Shown here one piece after another: positions 1-9,409 of a DNA stretch of 52,650 nucleotides. This DNA is from Xanthomonas cissicola. GTDB lineage: Bacteria > Pseudomonadota > Gammaproteobacteria > Xanthomonadales > Xanthomonadaceae. The stretch is taken from positions 1 to 52,650 of the forward strand of contig NZ_VZPL01000031.1 of the NCBI RefSeq assembly GCF_008801575.1. Reading direction: 5' to 3'. Under the pieces are notes generated by a model. It was given only the letters and a program-made list of their open reading frames with translations, was not told the origin of the DNA and did not search any database. A program made the position numbers and the translations under genes. Each line of letters begins with the position of its first letter. Position 1 is the first letter of the stretch.

Positions 1-1918
1 GGGCCACCGAATCGGCACCGCTGGCACCGGCATTCGCACCCAATGCCACGGCATTGCTGCCGCTTTCGCGCACGAACGCGTTGTAGCCCAGCGCAACGCC
101 GTTTTCGCCGATGGAATTGGTCTGCCGACCCATCGCAGTGCTGTTCACGCCGCTGGCGCTGCTGTCCGCCCCCAGCGCGCTGGCGCCGGTGGCCGAGGCA
201 CGGCTGCCGGAGGCAACCGCCACGCTGCGCTCGCCGGCAGCAACCGCAAGGCTACCCAACGCAGAACTGCTCTGGCCAACGCTGGAGGCATTGAAGCCCA
301 CCGCGGTGGCAGATGCGCCGAGTGCGCTGCTCGCGCCACCCAGCGCCATGGCGCCCTGCCCCTGCGCAGATGCCGCCGTGGCGTCCGTGGTGGCCGGCGT
401 CACTGCCAGATAGCCATCGATGCGTGAGGTGGCGGCGCGCACCGTGTCGAGCTGGGCCACATTCACCGCATCGGTGGCTTCGGTACCGGCGGCAACGCTG
501 GTGATCTGGCGCGTCAAGCCGGCTTGCACATCGCCGACCGATACCGTGTTGCTGCGAAACGCATAGGAGTGCGCACCCAGTGCAACCGCGCTGGATGCCG
601 AACGATTCCAGGCATCGTCGACCCAGGATCCCACCTTTGCGCCGTAACCGATCGCCACTGCGTCCACGCCGTTGGCCTGCGCGTCCGCGCCAACGACCGT
701 GCTGTCACCATTGAACCGCGAGGTCGTGGCACGCGCACCTAGCGCCACGCTATTTTCGTTGTAAGCGGTGCTGTCATGGCCGATCGAGATGCCGCCATCG
801 CCCGACGCCAAGGCAAAGCCTCCCAACGACACGGTGCGTGGTGCGAACGAACCGGCGCTGTGCCCGATCGCCACCGCATCGGTATTGCCGGGCGCGTTCG
901 GAAACACGTTGGAATCGTAGCCAATGGCAATCGCATAATCGGATTGGCTCTGCGCACCCGAGCCCAGCGCAATGCCGCCAAGACCGGTCGCCGCGGTAAT
1001 CGAGCCGAAGTTGCTGACGCCGCCCACGACAACGCTCTGCGCTCCGCTGGCCAACGAGGTGTCGCCAACTGCGACGCTACTGGCTCCGTCGCTTCGCGCC
1101 CTGTAACCGAACGCGGTCGAGGTGTCTGCGCTGGCGCGCGAGGAATAACCGCCAGCAGTGGAAAGAAAGCCGCTGGCGCTGGAAAGCCCGCCCACGGCGG
1201 TGGCGCCGTCGCTGGAGGTCTGTGCGCGGTACCCCAGCGCCGTGCTCTGCACGCCACTGGCGCTGGCGCCGCTGCCGATGGCGCTGGCATACGGCGTGCC
1301 CGCTAGTGCACCACCGCCCACTGCTGTGGCGCCCACGCCTGACGCCTGCGTGGCCTGTTCGCGTTGGCCGACGACGAAGCCGTCGGCATCGTAATCGAAC
1401 ACGGTCGCAACGCCGCCGAGGGCAATCGACGATTCTCCCGCGGCCGCAGCGTTATGACCGATCGCGGTCGCGTCGCGGTCCAACGCCAGGCTTCCGCCGC
1501 CCAATGCCATGGTCCCATCGCCGAGCGCATTGCTCGCATTGCCCAACGCCAGCGCATCCTCACCGTCCGCGAATGCCGGGATCTCTGCATCGGCGGCGGG
1601 TATCGCAGCCGCTTGCGTCGGGCTACCGTTCGATCCTGCAGTAGCGCTCTGAGCTACCGTGTCCGTCTCGCCCGGGCAATGTCGCCTGCCATCGATCGCC
1701 TGGCACTGCGTGATCGCTGCAGCCGGTATGGTCGCGGCACCGGCCGCCCCGGCCATGCCGGCCATGCCGAGCAATACGATCGCCACTGCCGTGGCCAGCA
1801 CTCCGCCGGCATGGTCGCGCGGCAGTCTCCCCTGCGTGTTTCCCACCGCGCGAGCACGCGGCACCGTTTGGTCGTGAGCACAAGACTCGCGACCAGCCTC
1901 CAGATAAATTCGCTTCAT
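1..1918 (-). CDS. Trimeric autotransporter adhesin (YadA/Hia type), 5' part only
   Basis: Read on the minus strand, the frame from ATG at 1918 stays open for 639 codons and leaves the window at base 1. It starts MKRIYLEAG, followed by a hydrophobic stretch (residues about 40-62) that looks like the core of a long autotransporter signal peptide. The N-terminus only weakly resembles the usual extended signal (MNRIYR..W). From about residue 100 it is built of YadA head repeats with the pattern xAxAxGxxAxA, such as DALALGNASNALGDG, SVALGARA and NAVALGANAGASG. At about residues 465-495 there is a neck segment, QITSVAAGTEATDAVNVAQL, and a second run of head repeats starts at about residue 517. Such proteins trimerise, are anchored by a C-terminal beta-barrel (not in this window), and mediate attachment to hosts or surfaces. 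Xanthomonas has several (XadA, XadB, YapH); I cannot say which one this is. The family assignment is secure. Confidence 0.9.
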   Translation of the reverse strand, partial: MKRIYLEAGRESCAHDQTVPRARAVGNTQGRLPRDHAGGVLATAVAIVLLGMAGMAGAAGAATIPAAAITQCQAIDGRRHCPGETDTVAQSATAGSNGSPTQAAAIPAADAEIPAFADGEDALALGNASNALGDGTMALGGGSLALDRDATAIGHNAAAAGESSIALGGVATVFDYDADGFVVGQREQATQASGVGATAVGGGALAGTPYASAIGSGASASGVQSTALGYRAQTSSDGATAVGGLSSASGFLSTAGGYSSRASADTSTAFGYRARSDGASSVAVGDTSLASGAQSVVVGGVSNFGSITAATGLGGIALGSGAQSQSDYAIAIGYDSNVFPNAPGNTDAVAIGHSAGSFAPRTVSLGGFALASGDGGISIGHDSTAYNENSVALGARATTSRFNGDSTVVGADAQANGVDAVAIGYGAKVGSWVDDAWNRSASSAVALGAHSYAFRSNTVSVGDVQAGLTRQITSVAAGTEATDAVNVAQLDTVRAATSRIDGYLAVTPATTDATAASAQGQGAMALGGASSALGASATAVGFNASSVGQSSSALGSLAVAAGERSVAVASGSRASATGASALGADSSASGVNSTAMGRQTNSIGENGVALGYNAFVRESGSNAVALGANAGASGADSVA

Positions 1919-2171
1919 TAACGCCTGACTCCCCATTTTGGTCTGGTGTGTAAAAAACCGACCACCGCACAAACAGATCGCACGGTCCCCCTGAGGTTTT
2001 ATAATCGCGCGCACTTGCTTCATCGATGGAGTTTTCCACCGCAAAATGTTCGAAACAGTAAACAAGAAGATGCAGCGATCGAAAGATCGATAACGCCAGA
2101 TGAATTTATTGAAAAACCCAATCCTCAGATGCGATTGCCATCACACATAGCGCGCAATCGGTCATACGGAA

Positions 2172-2201
2172 TAAATAACTAATAATTTTTTTAGTTATTT
2201 A
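2172..2201. promoter_or_regulatory. Perfect 11-bp inverted repeat, AT-rich, upstream of adhesin
   Basis: TAAATAACTAA at 2172-2182 is exactly complementary to TTAGTTATTTA at 2191-2201, with an 8-base spacer. It lies about 255 bases upstream of the adhesin start in an AT-rich island. It may be an operator for a regulator or nucleoid protein, or a hairpin. Its function is inferred only from symmetry and position. Confidence 0.4.
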
Positions 2202-2509
2202 AAGATTATCAAGTGCCGATTAATTATTTAGTCCCATTCGCTGCCACCGCGAAAATGAGTCTCGAAAAGAATTACGACGCGCACTTGGCTGATCGAGCGA
2301 CCATCGCCATCGAGCCGCTCCGTCGCCTGATTCGAGCGCGCCACAAACGCTACCGGCCGCGTGCGCCCGATGCTGGCGAGGTCGGCAAACCCGCATGGCT
2401 TTGCAATGGGGACTGGTCATCGCGTCGCGCGCATGTAGTGGTAGCGGCAGCACGCGACGAATCTGCAACCGATTTCGATTGCAGATTCAGCGCGCCGGCC
2501 TAAACGACA

Positions 2510-2539
2510 ACGGCCGTGTGCATCGCTGCACACGGCCGT
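2510..2539 (-). terminator. Putative terminator of purL
   Basis: ACGGCCGTGTGCA (2510-2522) and TGCACACGGCCGT (2527-2539) form a perfect 13-bp stem with a 4-base loop, 39 bases beyond the purL stop. On the minus strand it is followed by TTGTCGTTTA, a modest T-rich stretch. Confidence 0.7.
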
Positions 2540-2578
2540 CGGGTCATGCGTCAGCGGCTGCCGATCAGCCGCACGGCA

Positions 2579-5500
2579 TCAACCGCACCACACCCGCGCG
2601 TTGCGGAACATCCGCAGCCACGGCGAGTCGTCGCCCCAGTCGACCGGGTACCAGCTCAGGTTTGCGCTGCGTGGCGTGCGCTCCGGATGCGGCATCAGGA
2701 TGGTGACGCGGCCGTCGCTGCTGGTCAGCCCGGTGATGCCGTCGGGGGAACCGTTCGGATTGAGCGGATACTGCGACGCCACCGCGCCGTCGCCATCGAT
2801 GTAACGCAATGCCACGCGTGCGGCGGCCTGGTCCACGGCGCTATCGAACTCTGCGCGGCCTTCGCCATGCGCAACCGCCACCGGAATCCGCGAGCCGGCC
2901 ATGCCGCGCAGGAAGATCGACGGCGACTCCACCACTTCCAGCAGCGCGGTGCGCGCTTCGAACTGCTCGCTGCGATTACGCAGGAAGCGCGGCCAATGCT
3001 CGGCACCGGGAATGATGTCCTTGAGCTGGCTGAGCATCTGGCATCCGTTGCACACGCCCAGCGCGAACGTATCGCTGCGTGCGAAGAACGCGGCGAACGC
3101 GTCGCGCAGCGCCGAGCGCTCCAGGATGGATGTCGCCCAGCCGCGGCCTGCACCCAGCACGTCGCCGTAGCTGAAACCGCCGCACGCCGCAAAGCCCACG
3201 AACGCGCTCAGGTCCACGCGGCCCTCGATCAGGTCGCTCATGTGCACATCGTAGGGACGGAAACCGGCGCGCTCGAAGTTGTAGGCCATTTCGATCTGCC
3301 CGTTGACGCCCTGCTCGCGCAGGATCGCCACCTTGGGCCGCGTGCCGGTGGCCACAAATGGCGCCGCGACATCGTCGGAAGGGTCGAACACCAGCTTCGG
3401 GCGCAGGCCTGACGCCTTGAAATCACGCGCCAGGGCGCGTTCTTCATCGGCGCTGTCCGGGTTGTCGCGCAGCTTCTGCATCGCATGGGTCACCGACCAC
3501 CACGCATCGAACAGCTCTTCCCAGCGCCATTCGGCCAGCACGCGGCCCTGCCCGCTCACGCGGATGCGCGGCGTGCCGGTGGGGCGTGCAATGCGCTGCG
3601 CGCATTCGGTCAATGCGTGGCGCTCGACCAGGTCGGCGAACGCGGCGCGGTCTTCGCTGGCGATCTGCACCACTGCGCCCAATTCTTCGTTGAACAGGCT
3701 GCGGAACGCATCGTCGCCCCATGCATCCAGCGTGATATCCAGGCCATGCCGCGACGCAAACGCCATCTCGCACAACGCAGCAAACGCACCGCCATCGCTG
3801 CGATCGTGATACGCCAGCAACAGCCCGCTGTCGCGCGCGTCGCGAATCAATTCGAAGAAGCTGCGCAGCCGCTGCGCATCGTCCAGATCCGGCACCTCGC
3901 CGCCGAACGCCGGCAGCGCGGTGTCGTCGGCATACACCTGCGCCAGCACCGACCCGCCCAGCCGCTGCTTGCCGCCTCCCAGCCCGATCAACCACAACTC
4001 GCTCTCTTCACCGCTGCGCAGCAACGGCGTCAGCTGCGTGCGCACATCGCCAACCGGGGCGAACGCACTGATGATCAACGAGACCGGCGAAACGCTTTTG
4101 TGAGAGACGGGATTGGAGATTGGAGATTGGGGATTCGCAACAGCGGCGGATTCCGGTGTGTTGCCAATCCCGAATGCCGAATCACCAATCCCGGCTTCAG
4201 CCCACTGCGCCTGCATCGACAGCGAATCCTTGCCCACCGGAATGCTCAGCTCCAGCGCCGGGCACAACTCCATGCCGATGGCACGCACCGCGTCGTACAG
4301 CAACGCGTCTTCGCCGCTGTGGCCGGCGGCGGCCATCCAGTTCGCCGAAAGCTTGATGCTGTCCAGCCGCTGCACCGGTGCCGCGCACAGGTTGGTGATG
4401 GCTTCGCCCACGGCCATGCGCGCGGATGCGGCGGCATTCAACAGCGCCAGCGGCGTGCGTTCGCCGATCGACATCGCTTCGCCTTCAAAGGTCTCGAAGC
4501 CGGCCAGCGTGATCGCGCAATCGGCCAGCGGCAGCTGCCACGGGCCTATCATCTGCTCGCGTGCGGTCAGCCCGCCCACGCTGCGGTCGCCGATGGTGAC
4601 CAGAAAGCTCTTGGACGCCACGGTGGGATGCGCCAGCACACGCAAACCGGCCTGCTGCAGGTCCAGCGACGCGGTCTGCAGCACCGGCCACCTGGGAGCG
4701 GCCGGATGCGCGGCATCGCGATGCATCTTCGGCGCCTTGCCGAAGAGGACGTCCATGGGCAGGTCGATCGGGAGCTGGGATTCGGGATTCGGGATTCGGG
4801 ATTGGTTAGAAGCGGCATCGGTTGCCGGCAATGCGCCGTTGCGAATCCCGAATCCCGAATCTCCAATCCCGTTATCCAGGACGCCATACCCCACCACCAG
4901 CCGCTCCTCTTCCGTGGCCACACCGACGGCGGCAAACGGGCAGCGTTCGCGGGCGCAGATGGCGGCAAACTCTTCCAGGCGCGCCTGCGGCACGCCGAGC
5001 ACGTAGCGTTCCTGCGATTCGTTGCACCACAGTTCCAGCGGCGACAGCGACGGGTCGTCGGTGAGCACGCGGCCCAGGTCGATGATGCCGCCCACCCCCG
5101 AATCGTGCAGCAGCTCGGGAATGGCGTTGGACAAACCACCCGCGCCCACGTCGTGGAACCAGCGGATCGGGTTATCCACGCCCAGCGCCACGCAGCGGTC
5201 GATGACCTCCTGGCAGCGACGTTCCATTTCCGGGTTTTCGCGTTGCACGCTGGCGAAATCCAGCGCCTCGGCGCTGTCGCCGGCCGCCACCGAACTGGCC
5301 GCACCGCCGCCCAGGCCGATCAGCATCGCCGGGCCGCCGAGCACGATCACCGCATCGCCCGGCTGCAGGCGCAGCTTTTCCACCTGGTTGCGGTCGATCG
5401 CGCCCAGGCCGCCGGCCAGCATGATCGGCTTGTCGTAGGCGCGGGTCAGGCCCGGGCCTTCGGCAAGCTCGAAGCTGCGGAAATAGCCGAGCAGGTTCGG

Positions 5501-6625
5501 CCGGCCGAATTCGTTGTTGAACGCTGCGCCGCCGAGTGGGCCGTCGAGCATGATGTCCAGCGCCGGCGCCATGCGCGGGTTCAGCGCGCGCGGCGCTTCC
5601 CACGGCTGCGGCAGGGTCGGAATGCGCAGGTGCGAGACCGAAAACCCGGTCAGGCCTGCCTTGGGCTTGCCGCCGCGGCCAGTGGCGCCTTCGTCGCGAA
5701 TTTCCCCGCCCGCACCGGTGGCCGCGCCGGGGAACGGCGCGATCACGGTCGGGTGGTTATGCGTTTCCACCTTGATCGCAAACGCCGACGGCAGCACCGC
5801 TTCGCTGCGGTATTGGCCGGTGGCCGGATCCGGGCGATAGCGCGCAGCCGGCACGCCTTCCACCACCGCCGCGTTGTCGCTGTAGGCCGACAAGGTGTGC
5901 TGCGGGGTCTGCTGGTGGGTGTGCTTGATCATGCGGAACAGCGAGCGCTCCTGCGGCTTGCCGTCGATGGTCCAGCTGGCATTGAAGATCTTGTGCCGGC
6001 AATGCTCGGAGTTGGCCTGGGCGAACATCATCAGCTCGACGTCGGCCGGGTCGCGGCCCAGCGCGCCGAAACGTTCGCGCAGGTAGTCGATCTCGTCCTG
6101 CGCCAGCGCCAGGCCCAGGTCGCGGTTGGCCTGCTCCAGCCCATCCAGCGGCACGCGCCGCAGCTGGCCCGGGTCGGGCACGTTGAACAGCGCTTCGGCA
6201 GCGGCGGCCGAACCGAGCAGCGATTGCGTCATCGGGTCGTGCAGCAACTTGGCCACGGCGGCCTGGGCAGCCGCGTCGTCCGGCCAGCCGGCCAGATCGA
6301 TGCGGGTGCCGCGCTCCACGCGCTGGATCGGCTGCCCAGCCCCGCGCACCAGTTCGGTGGCCTTGCTCGACCACGGCGACAAGGTGCCCAGGCGCGGCAC
6401 CACGTAGCGCGAGGAGGCATCGGCATCGCGCTCGGCGGGCGCGGCGTTGGCCTGCAGGATCCGCTGCAAGGTGGCCTGGTCGGGCGATTGCCCGGCCTCG
6501 GGACGGATGAAGTACACGTGCCAGGCGCCAGTGATACGCAGCGCGGGAACGAGGGTTTGCAGGCGGGTTTCGAGCCGAGCGCGGCGGAACGGCGAAAGGG
6601 CGGAAGCGCCCTCGAGGACCATCAT
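2579..6625 (-). CDS. purL: Phosphoribosylformylglycinamidine synthase
   Basis: Fourth step of purine synthesis: FGAR + glutamine + ATP gives FGAM. It is the large single-chain type found in gammaproteobacteria, 1348 residues. Seen: an N-terminal PurS-like part, the synthase core with [25 protein letters not shown] and GGGAASS, and a C-terminal glutaminase domain from about residue 1095 with GVCNGCQM (catalytic Cys1192) and PHPER (His1313, Glu1315). E. coli PurL, as I remember it, has 1295 residues. The excess here is mostly explained by two low-complexity insertions, at about residues 585-617 and 812-840, both encoded by palindromic GGGATTCGGGATT-type repeats (listed separately). The first replaces a short loop just before the [13 protein letters not shown] block; the second lies between SMQAQWAEA and [10 protein letters not shown]. 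Both keep the frame. The start is ATG 6625 (a second Met follows directly); the Shine-Dalgarno is weak. Monocistronic by appearance. Confidence 0.97.
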   Translation of the reverse strand: MMVLEGASALSPFRRARLETRLQTLVPALRITGAWHVYFIRPEAGQSPDQATLQRILQANAAPAERDADASSRYVVPRLGTLSPWSSKATELVRGAGQPIQRVERGTRIDLAGWPDDAAAQAAVAKLLHDPMTQSLLGSAAAAEALFNVPDPGQLRRVPLDGLEQANRDLGLALAQDEIDYLRERFGALGRDPADVELMMFAQANSEHCRHKIFNASWTIDGKPQERSLFRMIKHTHQQTPQHTLSAYSDNAAVVEGVPAARYRPDPATGQYRSEAVLPSAFAIKVETHNHPTVIAPFPGAATGAGGEIRDEGATGRGGKPKAGLTGFSVSHLRIPTLPQPWEAPRALNPRMAPALDIMLDGPLGGAAFNNEFGRPNLLGYFRSFELAEGPGLTRAYDKPIMLAGGLGAIDRNQVEKLRLQPGDAVIVLGGPAMLIGLGGGAASSVAAGDSAEALDFASVQRENPEMERRCQEVIDRCVALGVDNPIRWFHDVGAGGLSNAIPELLHDSGVGGIIDLGRVLTDDPSLSPLELWCNESQERYVLGVPQARLEEFAAICARERCPFAAVGVATEEERLVVGYGVLDNGIGDSGFGIRNGALPATDAASNQSRIPNPESQLPIDLPMDVLFGKAPKMHRDAAHPAAPRWPVLQTASLDLQQAGLRVLAHPTVASKSFLVTIGDRSVGGLTAREQMIGPWQLPLADCAITLAGFETFEGEAMSIGERTPLALLNAAASARMAVGEAITNLCAAPVQRLDSIKLSANWMAAAGHSGEDALLYDAVRAIGMELCPALELSIPVGKDSLSMQAQWAEAGIGDSAFGIGNTPESAAVANPQSPISNPVSHKSVSPVSLIISAFAPVGDVRTQLTPLLRSGEESELWLIGLGGGKQRLGGSVLAQVYADDTALPAFGGEVPDLDDAQRLRSFFELIRDARDSGLLLAYHDRSDGGAFAALCEMAFASRHGLDITLDAWGDDAFRSLFNEELGAVVQIASEDRAAFADLVERHALTECAQRIARPTGTPRIRVSGQGRVLAEWRWEELFDAWWSVTHAMQKLRDNPDSADEERALARDFKASGLRPKLVFDPSDDVAAPFVATGTRPKVAILREQGVNGQIEMAYNFERAGFRPYDVHMSDLIEGRVDLSAFVGFAACGGFSYGDVLGAGRGWATSILERSALRDAFAAFFARSDTFALGVCNGCQMLSQLKDIIPGAEHWPRFLRNRSEQFEARTALLEVVESPSIFLRGMAGSRIPVAVAHGEGRAEFDSAVDQAAARVALRYIDGDGAVASQYPLNPNGSPDGITGLTSSDGRVTILMPHPERTPRSANLSWYPVDWGDDSPWLRMFRNARVWCG
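4108..4193. repeat. Palindromic GGGATT-type repeat inside purL (copy 1)
   Basis: Left arm at about 4108-4140 repeats GATTGGA/GGGGATTCGCAA units; right arm at about 4161-4193 is its approximate inverse complement (TTGCCAATCCCGAATGCCGA and on). A 20-base centre separates the arms. It is translated in frame in purL as a Gly/Ile/Asn/Pro/Ser-rich insert of about 29 residues. Confidence 0.85.
4775..4873. repeat. Palindromic GGGATTCGGGATT repeat inside purL (copy 2)
   Basis: Left arm 4775-4805 holds consecutive GGGATTC units; right arm 4839-4873 is the inverse complement (GCGAATCCCGAATCCCGAAT and on). It is translated in frame in purL as a roughly 32-residue insert ([12 protein letters not shown] ... 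SRIPNPESQ). Confidence 0.88.
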
Positions 6626-6704
6626 GTCCGGGGAACCGTGTCAGAAACGGGGCTGCAGATTGTAACGGAGCTGATGAATCGACGCCGGACTGCGCGTGCG
6701 ATGG

Positions 6705-6726
6705 CGGGACTCGGGAATGGGAATCG
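6705..6726. repeat. Single arm of the GGGATTCGGGATT repeat family
   Basis: CGGGACTCGGGAATGGGAAT matches one arm of the palindromic family, about 80 bases upstream of the purL start. No matching second arm was seen close by, so this looks like a remnant or half-copy. Confidence 0.5.
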
Positions 6727-6790
6727 TCAGGCGGGACCCTTGTCGCCGCCCCATGCGCACACGTTGCACCGGCCAGCATGAAGGACGCGA

Positions 6791-7038
6791 CTAGAGCGTG
6801 TTATGGACGTTGAGGCGCGTGTGAAGCGTTCCGTGGCGCGTCGAGACAAGCCGTGCGCTGCGGGCCCAGGCTGGCCGCCTGGGCAAGGCGCGCAACGCGG
6901 TATCGGCGCGCCACAGGGCGCCCCCGGAGGGTTGGCCGTCAGCGGCACGAAGCGCACGCCGAGCCGGCGCCACGCAGGACCCGCGCCGCACCGCTGGCAG
7001 CCAACGCATTTCATCTCAACGTGCATGACACGCTCTAG
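6791..7038. mobile_element. 248-bp element with 24-bp terminal inverted repeats (MITE-like)
   Basis: The ends CTAGAGCGTGTTATGGACGT (from 6791) and its near-complement ending CATGACACGCTCTAG at 7038 match at 22 of 24 positions as inverted repeats. Inside are two more inverted pairs: GCCCAGGC/GCCTGGGC (6864-6871 and 6877-6884) and GTTGGCCGTCAGCGG/CCGCTGGCAGCCAAC (6931-6945 and 6991-7005, 13 of 15). There is no credible open reading frame. It sits between purL and dsbC with both genes pointing left, so it lies downstream of dsbC and upstream of purL. A non-autonomous transposable element or a folded RNA are both possible. Confidence 0.7.
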
Positions 7039-7064
7039 ATGGCGGCTAACCCCCAGAAACAGCA

Positions 7065-7094
7065 AAGGCCCGGATGCAGTCGGACCCGGGCCTT
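7065..7094 (-). terminator. Putative terminator of dsbC-like gene
   Basis: AAGGCCCGG (7065-7073) pairs with CCGGGCCTT (7086-7094). On the minus strand the stem is followed by TGCTGTTTCTG. It lies 71 bases after the dsbC stop. Confidence 0.65.
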
Positions 7095-7164
7095 GTCGTT
7101 GCGCAGACGATCAACGCAACGGCGCTATCGGCGACGCGCCACGATGATCAGAGCCGAGACGGCC

Positions 7165-7962
7165 TCAGCGGCTGCCGCCCGCCGTGGTCACGGCACGCTT
7201 TTCCAGCGCCGCACGCAACTGGGCCGGCGGCAGGTAGCCACCGAGCTGGGTGCCGTCGGGGGCGAAGATCGCCGGCGTTCCGTTGACGCCCAGGCGCTGG
7301 CCCAGGTTGTATTCCATCGACACCGGGTTCTTGCAGTCCTTGGAGGCGACCGGCTGACCCGACTTGGCGGCCGTGAGCGCCTGCTTGCGATCGGCAGCGC
7401 ACCACACCGCAATCATTTCCTTATGGTCCTGGCTGCCCAGGCCCATGCGCGGGAACGCCAGGTATTCCACCGCGATGCCCTGCTTGTTGAGCTCGCCGAT
7501 CTCGCTATGCAACTTACGGCAGTAACCGCACTCCACATCGGTGAAGACGGTGACGGTGTACTTCGGGTTGGCCGGCGCGAACACGATGCGGTCGGCCTTG
7601 GGCACGGTGTCCAGCTGCTTGCGGCGGTAGGCCAGCAAGCCCGGGCTGGCGGCGAACTGCTTGTTCTGGATGTCGAACGGCTGCGCCTGGATCAGGTAAC
7701 GACCGTCGTCGCTGACGTACAGCACCTGCCCGCCGACGACCACTTCGCGAAAGCCGGGGAACGGCGCAGCGCCGATGTAATCGGGTTTGAAATCCGGGTC
7801 CAGCGCCTTGAGCGCAGTGCTCACGCGCTGGTCCACGGTGCCGGTGGCGGCGGGCGCAGCGGCTGGCTTGGCGCCGGCAGTGCTTGCCGCAGGCTGCGAG
7901 GATTGTGCGCAGGCGGTAAGGCTGATCGCGCCCAGCAGCGCGGCGATGGCAAGACGATACAT
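7165..7962 (-). CDS. dsbC: DsbC-like thiol:disulfide interchange lipoprotein
   Basis: Periplasmic disulfide isomerase, 265 residues. Residues 1-18 form a lipoprotein signal ending in the lipobox LTAC (Cys18), then a Ser/Ala/Pro-rich linker. The N-terminal dimerisation part (about 45-105) is followed by a thioredoxin-like domain with the active site CGYC (Cys145/Cys148) in FTDVECGYCRKLH. A second cysteine pair (Cys188, Cys210) corresponds to the structural disulfide of DsbC. The lipobox means membrane anchoring, whereas E. coli DsbC is soluble. DsbD, needed to keep it reduced, is not encoded here. The start is ATG 7962, set by the signal peptide. Confidence 0.9.
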   Translation of the reverse strand: MYRLAIAALLGAISLTACAQSSQPAASTAGAKPAAAPAATGTVDQRVSTALKALDPDFKPDYIGAAPFPGFREVVVGGQVLYVSDDGRYLIQAQPFDIQNKQFAASPGLLAYRRKQLDTVPKADRIVFAPANPKYTVTVFTDVECGYCRKLHSEIGELNKQGIAVEYLAFPRMGLGSQDHKEMIAVWCAADRKQALTAAKSGQPVASKDCKNPVSMEYNLGQRLGVNGTPAIFAPDGTQLGGYLPPAQLRAALEKRAVTTAGGSR

Positions 7963-8437
7963 TCACGCATCCAGATGGAATGAGGTGCCGGGATTCTCGC
8001 ACAGCGCAGATGAAGCCTGGCCGCGGCCGCGACAGTTTGTGAGCGCTGCAGGCACCCCGTTGCTGCACCCGTTGGACAGACGCAGTGCAGAGCGTGGTCT
8101 GCCGCGTCTGGCGATGGGCTCGGCGTTTTCGCCGTCGCAAGGCCCCCTGAAGGTGCCCCCCAAGCGTCGTCCCCCGCTCTCTTTGTTTCCTGGAATACAG
8201 CGCCGCATGGCGCCCGGCGCTGCCCGTCAGCACGAGGTATGACAACGAGGAGGCCACACCGGCCGGCGCCACCCTTCACCGGCAACGCCGCCACGGCCGC
8301 CGAGCGGGTCTGGCAAGGTACCAACAACGTCGGCTGGCGGTGTTGGTGCGGCCGCGGGCAGGCGATTGGCCCGGTCGCAGCTCTACCGCGACCGGCGCGT
8401 CGCCAGCGCGCACGCCTATGGCGAGGCGCCGCGCGGA
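7963..8437. other. Intergenic region, no gene seen
   Basis: 475 GC-rich bases between xerD and dsbC, both on the minus strand. I see no open frame with family resemblance, no tRNA and no strong hairpin. It should contain the dsbC promoter. Confidence 0.5.
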
Positions 8438-9409
8438 CTAACCACGCGGATGATGACTGGCGTGCAGTTTCTGCAGATGCTGGCGCGCCACCAGCGTATA
8501 GATCTGGGTGGTCGACAACGAGCTGTGGCCCAGCAGCATCTGCAACGCGCGCAGATCGGCGCCGTGGTTGAGCAGATGGGTGGCAAAGCTGTGGCGCAGC
8601 CCGTGCGGGCTGACCGTGGCCGGGTCGATGCCGGCCACCGCTGCGTAGCGTTTGACCAGCGCCCAGAATTGTTGACGACTGAGCGGTTGGCGGGAGACAT
8701 CGATGAACAACGGCACCTGCCCGTCCACCGCCGCCACCGGCTTGTTCGCGGCCAGCAGCGGGCGCGCCTCGCGCAGGTAACGCTCCAACCAATGCTGGGA
8801 TTCCTCTCCCAGCGGCACCAGCCGGTCCTTGCTGCCCTTGCCGGTCACCCGCAACACGCCCTGGCGCAGGTTCACCCCCACTGCCGGCAGGTTGACCAGC
8901 TCGCTCACACGCAGGCCCGCGGCGTACATCAGTTCCAGCATGGCGCGATCGCGCAGGCCCGCAGGTGTGTCAAGGTCCGGCGCAGCCAGCAGGGCCTCGA
9001 TCTGACTTTCGGTCAAGGCCTTTGGCAGCGAGCGTGGCAGGTGCGGCGGGTCGATCAAGGCGGTGGGGTCGTCGCTGCGCGCGCCATCGCGCAGGCACAG
9101 TCCGTAGAACGCACGCAAGGTCGACAACAGCCGCGCCGTGCTGCGCGGAGAATAATTCGCCCTGGTGCGCCAGCGCAGATAGTCGAACAGGGCGGCACGG
9201 TCGATGCCCAGCAAGCCGCCACCAGCGCCATCGCGCCAACGCGCCAGCCCTTCCAGATCGCGCCGATAACTCTCCAGGGTCTGCCGCGCCACGCCCTGCT
9301 CGGCCCAGAACCGGTCGAGAAACCGTTCGATGACGCTGGCATCAGCCGGCTGCACCGGCGGCAGGTGGCGGGCTAGTTGGCGGCGTTCGGCGGGGCTGCT
9401 GGCAGACAT
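8438..9409 (-). CDS. xerD: Site-specific tyrosine recombinase XerD
   Basis: Resolves chromosome dimers at dif together with XerC, at the septum with FtsK. 323 residues from ATG 9409. There is an N-terminal SAM-like core-binding domain (about 22-110) and a C-terminal catalytic domain. All six active-site residues are visible: Arg167 (AAGLRVSEL), Lys191 (TGKGSKDR), His269 and Arg272 ([13 protein letters not shown]), His295 ([13 protein letters not shown]) and Tyr304. XerD rather than XerC is inferred from overall resemblance. A longer frame up to 9511 exists, but the residues before [10 protein letters not shown] look non-conserved. No cassette or phage context, so this is the housekeeping enzyme. 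Confidence 0.9.
   Translation of the reverse strand: MSASSPAERRQLARHLPPVQPADASVIERFLDRFWAEQGVARQTLESYRRDLEGLARWRDGAGGGLLGIDRAALFDYLRWRTRANYSPRSTARLLSTLRAFYGLCLRDGARSDDPTALIDPPHLPRSLPKALTESQIEALLAAPDLDTPAGLRDRAMLELMYAAGLRVSELVNLPAVGVNLRQGVLRVTGKGSKDRLVPLGEESQHWLERYLREARPLLAANKPVAAVDGQVPLFIDVSRQPLSRQQFWALVKRYAAVAGIDPATVSPHGLRHSFATHLLNHGADLRALQMLLGHSSLSTTQIYTLVARQHLQKLHASHHPRG

Larger units (their letters stand above)
1919..2578. other. Intergenic region between adhesin start and purL end
   Basis: About 660 bases with no credible gene. The part next to the adhesin (about 1980-2230) is clearly more AT-rich than the rest of the window and probably holds the adhesin promoter. It contains the inverted repeat at 2172-2201. 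The part next to purL is GC-rich and holds the hairpin at 2510-2539. Confidence 0.6.

Noticed and set aside
776..1306. Plus-strand open frames across the adhesin region
   Set aside because: The minus-strand frame shows unmistakable YadA head repeats over the whole region; the plus frames are shadows.
3485..6781. 1098-codon open frame antisense to purL
   Set aside because: It has no family resemblance and is rich in His/Arg/Ala/Gln. It is a by-product of high-GC codon use on the opposite strand, and even reads through both palindromic repeats.
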